From: Asterochloris sp. CNOR1
Lineage: Eukaryota > Chlorophyta > Trebouxiophyceae > Trebouxiales > Trebouxiaceae
Direction: 5' to 3'
Length of the DNA: 64,000 bases
Assembly (NCBI GenBank): GCA_963969365.1
Contig: OZ017759.1
Location: 1,612,001 to 1,676,000 of the forward strand
Shown here: positions 44,370 to 56,500 of the stretch, in pieces
Numbering within the stretch: position 1 is the first letter of the stretch
Layout: each line of letters begins with the position of its first letter
Notes under the pieces: generated by a model
Database searches by the model: none
What the model was told of the DNA's origin: nothing
Seen by the model: only the letters and a program-made list of their open reading frames with translations
Position numbers and translations under genes: made by a program

Positions 44370-47300
44370 ATGCTCAAGAGCAGCAGCCATGAGCTTCTGC
44401 TCGACAGGCGAAGGTCTCTGCCCGCCCTCAAGGTGCCCTATCGCAACAGCAGGAGGAGAATGCTGCCGGCTCTGCAAGTCCGCCACCAAATTGTGCTGGC
44501 ATGCTTCCTGGCCACCTTCACAGCCTATGTGGAGCGCGTGGGGTTCTCCATTGCATACACAGCAATGGCAAAGGAAGCACAGGTACGCATCAGCTGCGGC
44601 GCCATCAGTGACTTGCAGAGCGATGGCGCTCCTGGCATGATCATTCAGTAGCAGTATGCCGTCCTTGGCCCAGAGCATGCTCCGGCAGCTGCCTTGCATT
44701 GACCAAGACATACTTGCACAGATTCAGGTGTATAGTTCGTGATCCAGGTGGACGAGGCAACTAAGGGAACAGTGCTTTCCGCCTTCTACTGGGGCTATGG
44801 CATTTCACAGGTGGGCACCCTGCTGCCTGAGAGGCACCATGCACAGCCAGAAGATGCAGTGCATCTGTGCTCCAGGCAGGACTTGCTTGACACCAACAGG
44901 CCGGTTGGAGCAGGCTGTGCTGGCTGGCCAGTCTACCTCTGGTGTGCATCTGTTACATGGCTATCTGCCAGCTTGCCGAAGCTTTTCCTGGCCGCTGAAC
45001 TGCGCATCTGGGAGGCAGACTTCACACAGCAGCCATGGCCTTGGTGTGCACATGCCCAGCTCTCAGCGACTGCCCTTCTACTGCCTCGACAGCCCATCAG
45101 CAGCATGCTGATGAGGCCTCTGCCCAGTGTCCAGCTGCAGATCTGCAATTGCTGCGCTGGCTGCAGATGTCTGGCACCTGTGCAGCCACCCAGTGCTGAT
45201 GACACCCATTGCCCTGCGCCACGCCTCGTGTCCATGACTGCTTGCTGTCGCCTGCAGATCCCTGGGGGCTCTGCAGCCCAGCGCTATGGCGGCCGCCTGA
45301 TGCTGATGGTGTCCTTTGCCCTCTGGTCCACTGCTTCCCTGCTCACGCCTGGGTCCGCCCGCAACACAGCCGCCATTGCATGCGCGCGAGTCCTGGTTGG
45401 AGTCGCGCAGGGGTTCCTGATACCTTCTGTGCACACAGTGCTGTCTCAGGTGAGCGACTAGCCTGCCATTGTGCAAGACACTGGTATGCGCAATTGCTGA
45501 TTGGGTCGGGGGGTCTCTGTGTACCCTCTGTGTGCACCGTGCTGTCTCAGCTTGGCTGCTGGACACAGACATGCATCAAGCTGGTCACATCTCCTGCGCA
45601 CCTGCTGCGTCGCAAGCACGCACCTGTTCCTTTTGGTAGACTGCTCAGGACGACTTGGCTAGGCATTGGCACATAGGGTGGTGCCCAGAGGCAAGCTTCA
45701 TCTAACCGTGCCCACTGCCTGCACATGCTGCCTTGGGGGCTTGCCACTGTTGAAAAGGGAACCCCTGCCATTGCTCGCTACTGCCACACACACAGCAATG
45801 CCCTGCTGGCCCCACAAAGGGTGGTCACCCTGCCTTTCAATGCTGCTCAACCCTAAACCCTGGACCCCTAAACCCACGGCCACATCCAAGGTGGCAAGCC
45901 CCTGCGAATGGCTTGCTGCTGTCAGTCTGGCCCAGAGGGATGGCCACATTGTGATGGCACCCTGCCTCTCAATGACGGAGTGCACTCAACAGCAAGTGGC
46001 CCACATGCGCGTTGCACCATGCCCGTCATGCTGCCCCGCCTGGCAGATGGTGGGCAGCTCCATACCAGCTCTTTTGAATGCTTGTGCGTGTCACAATCCT
46101 GACGTGTCCTGGAGGTTTGGTGAGAACCACCCTGCAAGCAGGGTGCTGCTGAGCTGTGTGTAGGGACACACTGCTGGCACACACATGCTGAGCGAATTGC
46201 AGCTGCCATGGGCGCCACCAGTCAGCGCCCATGTCAGGGCGCTTGGCGCCATGGCCTAACCCATGCTGTCCACCCCGACCACCGCATTGAAATGCAGTCT
46301 ACATCGTGTGCTGCAGTGGATCCCACCCCACGAGCGAGCCAAGGCTGTCTCCCTGTCCACGTCAGGCATGTACCTGGGCTCAGCAGGCGCCATGCTGGTG
46401 TTGCCAAGCGTGGCAGCTTGGAGAGGGGCGCCCTCCCTGCTGCGCCTGGTTGGCTGCCTGGGCCTGCTGTGGCTCCTGCTGTGGAGCCTTGTGGGCAGGG
46501 AGGTGCCCCACAGGTGCAGGCACTGGCTGCCAGGTGCCTGCTTTGTGCGGTGGCTCCTGCGGTGGAAGCCTTGTGGGCATAATGTGGCCCGCAACTCCAG
46601 GCACTGCTGCCTGCCTGTTGCTGTGTGCATTAGCTCCTGCAGGGAAGGCTCCTGCTGTGGGGTGTTGTGGACAGGGACGTGCCCCATTAGGTTAGGAGGT
46701 AGGCACTGGCTGCCTGTCTGCTCCTTTGTACTGCAGTGGAGGTTTGTTGGCGGGGATGCCCCATAGCTTCATGCACTGGCCGCCAGTTGGCCTGCTGCAG
46801 AGGCTTGCAGGCAGCGATGCGCCCCAGAGGTGCAGACAAGATGGCGCCCTGTTTGCTGCTATGAGGGTCTGTGCAAGCATAACGTGCCGCACAGGCGCAC
46901 GTGCTTGCTGCCTGTCTGCTGTGCTTCTGATGCTGCTGGCACAGCTGCTGACTGGTGGCCCTGCCTATCTCGAGACCCGGCCATATCCCCTGTGATGCTA
47001 GATGGAGCTCCGGCCTGGGGGTGCTAGGATGTCACTGGCCTGCCTGCAGGGAGAGCATTATTCCCCTGGCAACCAACCACCAGAAGCAGAAGGGCTGCAC
47101 GCCTGCAACCCCCTGGGCTAGACTGCTGTCCTCACCAGCAGTCTGGGCCATCGTCATCAATAACTTCACCTTCCACTATGCTTTCTATGTGGTCATGAAC
47201 TGGCTGCCCACTTACTTTGACAGAGTAAGTACAGCTAGGCAAGCCCAGCGCGGCTCCTGGGTAGCTGTAATGCCTATTGTCGGCGCCTTGCTTGTCGTCC

Positions 47301-48225
47301 ACTAAAAGATATAGCCTCAGGACATGCTGTGGGCTGCTGAGCACTCTGGCAGCACCTTGATCAGGCGCCTGCATTGCTTCCAGTGATCATCAAGCATGTC
47401 ATGGGCTTGTTCTGAAGCAGAAGTTGACCTAGGCCAGCCGCTGTTGGCGCCTGATTTGCTGCCCCTCATGTTGTTGCATATGTCTGCAGGTGCTTCACGC
47501 TAACCTGGCAAAGATGGGAGGTGCCAAAACAGCCCCCTACCTGGCCATGTTCGTCACATCCAACTTTGGGGGCTGGCTGGGTGACAGGCTCATCCATCAG
47601 CATCACTGGAGCACTGCCAGGGCACGAAAGCTTGTGAATAGTCTTGGTCAGCAGCAAAACTTGGCTTGGCAGCACCTGCATGCTGCAGGAACAGCCCCTG
47701 ACGTGCAATGCAATTGATCAGCCAGGCTTCACCACCAAAGTTGTGTGCGGCAGTAATGTGATGTGGACCCCTTTCCTGCAGGTTTTTGGGGTGCATCGTG
47801 TGCCCTTCTCCTGATGCCCCTGGCAGGATCATTGACCAGAGGGATCCTTTTCACCACAGCTGCCTTGGCCTTTGCTGGCCTCGCAAGAGGTGGTTTTTCT
47901 GTGAATCATATGGACATTGCCCCTAAATACGCTGGCATTGTTATGGGCATCAGCAACACAGCTGGAACTCTTGCAGGTAGAGGTCTCCCGGGATGTTGCT
48001 GCTGCACCCTTCTGCCTCAATGTCTCACAGAGGCTGTGCTTGGTTACAGGTGTGGTGGGGGTCAAGGTCACCGGGTCGCTGCTGCAGCGGGCAACTCAGG
48101 CCAATCCTGATGGCCTGGACGGCTGGTGGACTTCATTTCTGGCAGCTGCAGCTCAGTGTGTGGCTGGGAGTTTTGCATTCATCATGTTTGCGAGAGGTGA
48201 ACGCCTTTTTGGTGCAGAGTCATGA
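44370..48225 (+). CDS. PHT4/SLC17-type anion:Na+/H+ transporter (major facilitator superfamily)
   Basis: Twelve-helix MFS carrier of the plant PHT4 (ANTR) branch, whose members move phosphate or organic anions across plastid or other membranes. Exons: 44370-44582, 44748-44810, 45258-45449, 46317-46513, 47050-47224, 47490-47646, 47782-47976, 48050-48225; 1368 nt, 455 aa, all phases consistent. Signature pieces: VERVGFSIAYTAMAKEAQ in helix 1, SAFYWGYGISQIPGG, YGGRLMLMVSFALWS, LVGVAQGFLIPSVHTVLSQW, IPPHERAKAVSLSTSGMYLG, VINNFTFHYAFYVVMNWLPTYF, and APKYAGIVMGISNTAGTLAG. Start ATG 44370 leaves a short basic leader; an upstream targeting exon cannot be excluded. Introns 3 and 4 contain clear junction copies, and intron 4 (about 540 bases) is mostly such copies. 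Transported substrate unknown. Confidence 0.92.
45372..45560 (+). repeat. ~101-base duplication of transporter exon 3 end, dead donor
   Basis: Exon end ttctgtgcacacagtgctgt through the gtgagc donor (to 45455) is echoed at about 45487-45556 as ctctgtgtgcaccgtgctgt followed by ctcagct. The copied donor GT has become CT. Confidence 0.85.
45850..45876. repeat. Short interstitial telomere-like motif
   Basis: Two CCCTAAACCC units separated by four bases (tgga), inside intron 3 of the transporter. Plant and many algal telomeres use this heptamer, but two units are too few for more than a note. Confidence 0.4.
46479..46925 (+). repeat. Tandem array of five to six decayed exon 4-end copies in transporter intron 4
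   Basis: The true exon end and donor (46479-46535) recur at about 46551-46613, 46630-46715, 46735-46790, 46800-46845 and 46860-46920. Each carries a gtgggcagggaggtgccccac-like core and a gcactggctgcc-like block. Spacing is about 70-100 bases. Confidence 0.8.
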
Positions 48226-48355
48226 TGTTCGGCAGACAGAACGCAGGACTGGAAAATGCATGTTTAGCAATGCTCCTCAGTTCAGGAAGCCAAAATGAAA
48301 GTTTGCAAAAGGCCTTGCAGCTGTTGAAGGGTCGCATTTGAACTGTTCCAGGGTG

Positions 48356-50209
48356 TCACCGGAGCACCTGCTTCAACTGCTTGCGCAGATTTTTGCAGTC
48401 TGGGTGCTGCTCAAAGCCTGGGTTGTGGCTCACTGCCTGGTCAAGAGCGTCAGAGGCCTCGTGGTACTGTTCAAGGGCACCATGAGCTTCAATCTGCACA
48501 GCAAGGAACACTGCGGTACAAGACTGCGGCCTGCTAAGCATGCAGCCGCTCTGCATGTCTGGCTACTGTTCATTTGCAGGCAGACTGTACCGCAGTGCGC
48601 TGTGACTCATCTTTTCATGCATGAAAAGACGAAGATCAGTGCAGCAGCCAGCTGTGTACCTCCAGCAGCGCTGCAAGCCACAACAGCCTGGAGGCACGGA
48701 TGCCAGCCTTACTAGTCTGATGAAGGCGGTGGTGAAGCCTGCAGGCGCCTTCTCTACAGCCTGCTGCCCATCCTGTACAGCTCCAGCGGCATCCCCAAGA
48801 GCCAACTTCACCCCTGAGCGGTTTGCATACAGCAAGTGCTGCCCACGAGGCGGGTTCAGCTCAAGAGCCTCTGAGTAGCACCGAAGAGCTCCCCTGAGAT
48901 TTCCATCACGGGCTTCCATGTTGCCTGCCAGCCGCAACTGCAGGGGAACAGGAGATTGAACCCAGGGTGAGCCTTGTCTGTGCAGCCAGACAGATTGCAG
49001 CAGACTTGGGGCTTACCTGTCTTGCATGGGCTTGGTTGTGCACACAAGAGATATCGCAGCATGCAGTTTTGCCTGTTGTCTGTAGCCCTTTCTGCAGCTT
49101 GTCACCCTTACCTCTGTGGCCTTGAGCAAGACGTCTGGGACATGCACGCCACAGAAGAGCTGCAGCGCCTCCCTGAACTTTGCTGGTGTGCTGACATGGC
49201 TCAGTAGCTGTGCCTCTGCATCTCCATGGGGCATGATCACCACGTTGGGCCCAGAGCCACACTCGCCTGCACAACCAACATGGCTTCTGTGGCTGTGTCT
49301 TCCTGTGCATCGATGTTGTAAGTGCCTACAGCCCAGGCTTCATGTAAGGCCACAGACCCGATGGGCTGAGCTGTGCTGGGCATCAGAGCTGTGCTGGCCT
49401 ACAAACGCAACAGGGCTGTCCTGCGCTGGGCATCAAAGTATGGTTTTGGCATTTCTTTGGCTTGGGCCAAATGCATCACATTGCAGGTTCACTTGTCTGC
49501 ACCAGCAGGATTCTCCTCAACATCAGCCCAGGCGAGGTGTACATCCAGCACATGCCCCCAAGGCAGAACAGCCTGATACAGTGGCAGCGACAGCGGCAGC
49601 AGAAGCTGGGCAGCAGGCTGCCTCTCAGAACGAACTATTTGCTGGGGCTTCTATTCAGCATCAACAGGCCTAAGGGGCCTTGCAGCACTGAGCAGCCGAA
49701 GTGCAGTGCTCAGATGTGCAGTCATTTAGCACAGGCCCCATGCGTCTGTGTAGCACTCTGCATCGCAGTGCATGCCTGCCCATAACCAGCTTAGAGTGGC
49801 ACCCAGCTCCTAGGGCAGTTGTAGCATGAGGGGCTCACCCAGACAGCCTGTGGTGGTGATGTGAAACTCCTCCAGCCCCAAGTCCTGACCGAATTTGGCA
49901 ATCTGCACCAATACTTAGCATGTGAATGGCTGAAAGCCGCATGGTGTGCCTTGAGCACTAACAAATGCAGGGCCTTGCCTGCTGGGAGCCCTGCTTTTTG
50001 CAGGTCTTGTTGACACAGATGCGTATTTGCCTGGACTGGTCTGCCATCTGCGAAGGTGACTGCGCAGTCTGGCTGGCAGCGCTGCGGCGCACCTGCCTGT
50101 GGGAAGCAGGTCTGTACCTTGGGAGTTGCCGAGCTGGCATCTCTAGCGCAGCTGCACTTCTCTGGTGTGCTGCATCGCAAATGCATGGTGAGGGCATATG
50201 CATTGCCAT
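48356..50209 (-). CDS. [2Fe-2S] thioredoxin-fold ferredoxin fused to TPR domain, probably plastidial
   Basis: Exons on the minus strand: 50209-49979, 49902-49839, 49266-49112, 48937-48713, 48493-48356; 813 nt, 270 aa. The N-terminal about 55 residues are Arg/Ser/Ala/Gln-rich with few acids, like a transit peptide. Next comes a thioredoxin-like ferredoxin with the four-Cys pattern ICVNKTCKKQG ... GCLGECGSGPNVVIMP. The C-terminal half is TPR (RDGNLRGALRCYSEALELNP, LYANRSGVKLALGDAAGAVQ, LEQYHEASDALDQAVSHNP). Such ferredoxin-TPR proteins are known in plants and algae; their role is not settled. The first exon ends at a GC donor (CAG|gcaagg, 49979/49978). Starts 333 bp from the receptor kinase gene on the opposite strand; its stop is 130 bp from the transporter stop. 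Confidence 0.85.
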
Positions 50210-50542
50210 ACAGTGTCAGAGTTTGCAATTCTTGATCGAACGACCATAACTCTTGCACAGGTTTGACTGTTCGCAAGCGATCTGCCCTCTGTGCAAGGCA
50301 GTCGATGATCGCCATCGTGCCAGCCAGGATAGAGCTGACGTTCACGCCGTGAAGCCTCAGTTTCGCCCTTTACAGCTACAGCAGGCGGCCTGCCCCTGCA
50401 CCTGCAGCCTTCAACACAGTGGAGATAGCAGGCGGCCAGACGATATGAGGTGGACCCTGAGGCCCCCTTAGGCCTCTGCCCCCATTTGGCGGCAAGGCCC
50501 CAGAGAGAACAGTGAGGCAGCAGCAGTCCAGCAAAGTCCAGG
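50210..50542. other. Divergent promoter region of the ferredoxin-TPR and receptor genes
   Basis: Short gap between two opposite starts. No named motif recognised; open frames on either strand are unsupported. Confidence 0.5.
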
Positions 50543-53500
50543 ATGGACCTCAGACAGTTCCTGCCCCTTGTTGGCAGCCTGCTACTGCTGCTGCCAATTG
50601 GCCTGGCCCAGACCTTGTTGGGCACCTCATCTCAAGCCAGCACCCCTACACTGCCCCTGGCATCTGGGAGCGATGCAGCAAGCAACAGCTTGGCCGACCC
50701 TGCGCTGCTCACTCAGGCTGCAGACGCAGTGATCCAGCTGCAAGGGCCAGATGCAGTCCCCTTTTCAAACTACAAGGCCCTGGTGGTACAAGACAGCCTG
50801 CGCCGCGTCCTGGCTGGGTGGAGCAGCCTCAACCTCACACTGCAAAGCTTTGAGGTGAGCCAATCACAGTGAGCACGTTAGTGATCTGCTGCCAGCACAC
50901 CATCACAGCTCCGTATGCCCTCAGGTCTGACCCTGTTTGTCAGAGGCAGGCTGCTGGGTTAGCTCACCAGCCACATCTGAACTGCTGCAGGATGTGAATG
51001 GCAGCGCGCAGTCTGTGGTGCAGATATATGTCAGTGTGCAGGTCACGGCCAGCACTGCTGACTTGACCAGTTTCTACATTTTCCTGGCCGGGGATGCCAT
51101 GCGCAGCCTGGCGACATCTCTGCAGGCGGCAGGTAAGTGTTCAAAGTAGCTGAAAGCTTGTGGCTGCAAGGACCCTGCATGGAACTGGCACACCGGCCTG
51201 TCATTAGACAGCTTGCTGTGTACGAGGACCCGCCTTGCATCCAGTGGAGGGCAGTCGCACGGGTGAAGGGCGCTGAGCCTTTGCACATGACATCAACCTC
51301 ACATGGGCACAAGACAAGCTACGCAGAACAGCTAAATGCAATTCCATGCTTGCAGGCTTTGGCGTCTTGCCCTCTGTCAGCAGCGTGACTGCAGGTGCAG
51401 CACTGGAAACCGCTGGGATTGCACCAGCACCAGGGTGGCAGCAGGCACTGACAGCGCCCTCCCAGGTACACTGCGCAAGGGGCTTCATACTAGCTGAATG
51501 CCTGTATTGCACCCTGCTAGGGGGTTGGAAGATCCTGGCAACTTGCAAGTGCAGTGATGATGCAATTGTCCAATTGTCTGCTGAGGTTTTGGCCCCTGTG
51601 CAGACTGAGCAGCCCTTCCTGCTGGACATCCAGTTAGCTCTGACTGGACCGCAGCTGTTGCCAGTGGATCAAGCAGAACTGCAAACCATTGCGACCACCG
51701 TGCAAGCAGTGTTGAACCCAATCGGTGAGCAGCAAGCATTCTGGTTGCTGTGCAGGTCTCTTGTTCAAGGGTCAATCACAGCTTGATGTGGCATGCATCA
51801 TGCAGGTGCATCAGCGGAGGTGCAGTCAGCTGACCCTTTGGTAGGGCAAGACGGCCTGCTGCTGTGCATGATGATTGCTGCTCCTGTTCTGTCGGGCGCC
51901 ACAGAGCTGAATGACTTCATTGCCAGCCTCCCTCTGCAGCTCAACACCATCTTCACAAATGAAGGTGGCCCCATTTGCACAGAAGGTCCCTTGCCAACTG
52001 CTGTGCTGGAGTCTGATGCAACACATGTTGCCCAAGTTGCGGCGCAGTCCTCTCTGCACCTACTGTGCTTTAGTCTTGTGCCACTTTTAGGGCTTGGGCT
52101 CCTCTGGCTGCCATGCGCCAAATAGAGCATTGGCTGTCTTGCGGTCAGCTGGATATGTGGTTACAGGGTGCTGCTGAAGTACCATGTGTCCAGTGTATGA
52201 GGGCAATACAAGGAGTGATAACTGTGCAGGTGTGGAGGCATCGGCTGCAGTGCAGCATGTTGCTGTGGCCACCACTGGCCAGGAGCCTCTAGGTCCAGCT
52301 GCAGCACCAGTCGCAGGGCTTGGAGGTGCGACCCCACTGCAGGTGCAGCTTCAGCTCACAGGGGCAGTGGAAGCATCAGCAGGAGTGCAGGCTGCCGTGC
52401 TCCAGGCTGTTCAGCAGGTGAGCGCATTCCAGGTGTCTTGAACTCAGATACGCTGACAGGATTGCTGCAGAGTCAGCAGGTTTTTGAAGCCACCTTGTGG
52501 CAACATGCACAGCAAGCCTGCTGATAGCAGTTGCAATCCTGACTTTAAGGTGCAGCTTGCAGCTGTTCATGTGCTTGGTGCCTGCATCAATTCGTATGTG
52601 TTTGTTGCAGGCGCTGTACTCATTACCAGCAGCAGCCGACGCTGTGGTCATGAACGTGTCTGCACAGCCCAGTGCAGCCTCAGCTGCAGGTGCTGCGGGC
52701 AGGCATCTGCTGCAGGACGCCTTTTCGTCTCTCCTGTTTGGGCCCCGCAGGTTTGGTCATGTGCCTAGCTCAGGGACCCAGAGGCCAATCACATCCCAGC
52801 CCTCTCGCTCAGAGCTGCTGGATGCCCTTCGCAGCGGCAGGCCAGCTGCTGAGCTTGGCTCTGAAGCGATGCAGGTAAAGTGGCAGCAGCTGCAGCTCAG
52901 CTTGCCACCTTCTGGCGCAAATGCCGCACCTTTCGAGTTCTTTCTGACGCTTTGGTCTGCTTGGCTGCTGGACCAGCTTGGCTGCATGTCTGGCTCACAT
53001 GTGCCGACTCTCATCTGACATGTGGTCCAATGAGCGCAGGGTGATGGAGCAGCCAGCAAGCAGCAGGGGATTCATGCCACTCTCAGACTGCGAGTGAGGC
53101 CTGGTCGTGGAATTGAAGCGGATCACGCAAGACCTGATGAGATGGCGGCACCAGCCTCCATTGCAACCCGGCACATTGCGGAGGCAATCATGCCACCAGC
53201 TGAGGAACACCCTCAGACAGTGGCAGATGAGCAGCAGCTTCAGGTGGCAGCAGGAGCAGCAGCAGCAGTTCTGGAGGTAGATGTGCCTTGGCTGCATCCT
53301 GGAATTTCCTGGAGGTTGAAGCTGATTGGAAGAGAGGCTGATTTTGACCAGTGCTGCTGTGCTGTGGCGGTAATGTTGTGCATGCTCAGCCATGCCCTCA
53401 GAAGATGTAGCCTGCACACTCTAACAGATTCTGCTGGCATAAAGAGTTCAACTGCATATTGCAGCCTTCAGCAGGGCTGATGGCAGACTGGCTGCCTCTG

Positions 53501-56500
53501 GCATCACTATTTCTGCGCTTTGTGTGACAGGAAAGTTGTTGTTGCAGGACGGTGTGCTTAGGGCAGCACAGGCTGGGACATTCGTCCTTCCAGAGTTGAG
53601 CAGGCAATTGCAGCTCTTTGTGTCTCAAGCTAGGGCAGCTGCTGCTTCCAGCAGCGCACATGTCCTGGCCGCAGCAACTGAGGCTGGTAGGTTGCCTCGA
53701 TATCAGAAGCTTGATTGGTTTGCACTGTGGTGCTTCAGATGGGCTGTGGGTTCTGCCTGCTGATAGACAGATGTGCTTTGGCAGCCAGTCCCTCAGTGCT
53801 GCTGGCAGAGCTACTGCATTGCTGAAGACATTGCCATGCATGCAGGCATCGTGCTCGCACAGCAGAATGCAGAGGCATTTCCAGACATCCCTTCGAAGGA
53901 GGGGCGTGCTGAGTCAGAGCCTGTCAAGTTGTTTGCAGGTCAGCATATCCCCAAATTATTTGAGCCGCTACTCCCAGCTCACCATGTCAGAAAACAGCTA
54001 TTGCTTCCAGCTCCCTCTGTTCTGTGCAGACATGGCAAAGCTTCCTTCATTGTGATGAGATACCCCATGTCATCTGCAGGTGGACAGGGAGCACCCCTTG
54101 TAAACCAGCACAGGCGCCTCTTTGGGCCCAGCAAACGGTCCTCAGCAGACCTGGGGCAACCCAGCTTCATGCATGGGCTGCCTGACCTACAGGCAGACCC
54201 CAGTGTGGCCACCAGTGGTGGGCCCCTCTTCCTGCAGCAGCCACTCCTTCAGTCTAAGGGCAGTGCAGAGCCTGAGCACCAGCAGGCCCGGTTTGCAGCA
54301 GACCCGGGCCTGCGCAAGCTGTTTGGAGTAGTGTCAGCGCCTCTGGCAGCCTGGCGGCATCTGCCTGCTGTGGCAAGCCGCAGCAGCAACAGCCAAAGTG
54401 CTAGCAAGCAGTCTGTACCAGCAGAAATCTCCATTGTTATGAGCAGCAGTGTTGTAAGAGGGGCGGCAGACAGCAGTTACAGCCCACGAAGGCTTTTTGG
54501 GTCCAGCAGCACTCTGAGTCAGCAGTCACCAATGCCAGGCACTGACAGCATTCATGGCGGGTGGCACAGACAGCTCCTGGCTGATGCAGCTGCCAGCCCA
54601 CTGAACATCACAGTGAACATTCAGGCAGGTAGCAGCTGGACTACAAGCCACAAGTGACCTCACCGCAGTCTGTAGTATGATTTCCCTGCTCACTGCAGAT
54701 ACCCCCTGGCAGCGATGCAGAGCAGGCTGCGGATGTGTTGAACCAGAGCACAGATTTTGCCACAAATGTGCAGCAGAGCCTTGCAGCCCAAGGTGAGCAC
54801 TGAGGCATGCAGGACTCATGAATGTGTGTGTGTGTGTGTGTGTCTCTGCCTGGCATGCCTGCTTCATGTGCGTTCCTGTGAAGATGTCTGGATCATGCTG
54901 CAGGTCTGCCACTGAATGTGTCTGTCAATGGAGCTCAGGTTCTGCCGCAGCAAGCAGTAGTACGCCCACCACCCCTGGCCAGCCCCTCTGGCTTGGGCTC
55001 CACAGTGTCAATCAGCCCTGCTCTCCTCGCTGCTGCCTCAAGTCCCCTACAAGGGCCACCAAATACAGCAGGTGAGCACTGACAGCCGCCCTGTGCACAT
55101 GCTGCACTCTGAGCTGTTTTCTGTGCTGTCCATCAGCCGCAGGCAGTGGCTACACTGCTCAAGCAACTGGCACGATGTGCGCTCAGGTTATGCACCTGAC
55201 TCAGGCCAAAGCGTGCACCCGTCTTGCTAACAGTAGCATCTACACATGCTGCCTGCAGGGCCTCATCCACCTCTGGCGTCGCAACCATTCCGTTCATCGA
55301 GCCCAGTTGAGGTGCCCCCTGCTGCAGCTCCACCTGCTGTAGCCACCTCACTGCCCGCAAGTCAGCAGCCATCTGGCTTCAATCTCAGCACCCCAGCAGC
55401 TGCTGCTGTGCCAACAGCAGGCACAGCCAGCGCTGCCGCCCCATTGTCCAGGCAGCAGCCAAATTCAGAAGGGCCCGCTGCCCAGCTCTTTGGGCCACCA
55501 AGCCCAAAGATGATCACCACAGCCGCTCCATTGTCTACTCAGGCGCCTGTGCCACCACCTGCACCTTCTGCCCAGCTCTTTGCACCGCCAGCTCCTCAGA
55601 TCGCCACCACTGGTGCTCCATCATCCACTCAGCCGCCTTTGCGACCACCAGCATCAGCATCACCTGCACAGCGGCCTTCTGCCCAGGAGTTTGGGCCCTC
55701 AAGCTCAGAGGCAGCCCCCACAAGCGCTTCATTGGCACCTCAGCCGCCTGTGCAGCAGCAGTCACCTGCAACAAGAGGTCTGGAGTCCCCAGCATCACGC
55801 CTGTTTCAGGCATCAAGCGCAGCGCCAGAGGCAGCGCCACCGTCCAGCCTCCCCCTGTTTGGGCCCCTGGCCGAGCTCCCCTCACTGCTCACCCCTTCTG
55901 GAGCTGAACTGTCTCTCTTTGGGCTGGGGCCAAGCCCAGATATGCCAGCCCAAGCAGCACAGCTAGGTGTCCCTGCGACTGCTGCTGGCCCTATGCCAGT
56001 GGCAGTGCTCCCAGCTGCCAGAGAGGCGCCAAATGCTGTCATTGCTCAGGCGCCAGTGCTGTTACCTCCCCTTGGCGGGGCATCTCCCAAGGGCTTGCAG
56101 GAAGCAGAGGCAGTTGCAGGCACCCCTGCTGCAGCTCTGGTTGGAAGCCCCATCCAGCATGCTTTTGGTCAGGCTCCAGGGCCAGCAATGTCACCAGCAG
56201 ACGCACCTACACCAGCTGCACTGCATGCTCCTGCGGGGCAGCCTGCCCCTGCAACTGGAGAAGGACTTGTGCCGGCACCCGAAGAGGCCAAGCCCCAGTT
56301 TCATTGGTGGGGACAGGCAGCACCAGCCGCTGCGCCAGGGCCTCAAGCTGAGAGCCATGCTGCAGCAGCCACGCCGTCTCACACAGCCAGCACAGTTGCT
56401 GCAATTCCTGGCACAGGCAGCCCCACTCTATCTGGAGCGAACACAGCTGCCGCCTCCCCTAGCGCGGGCAGCACAAGTATGTTTGGGGCTCCTGCTATGG

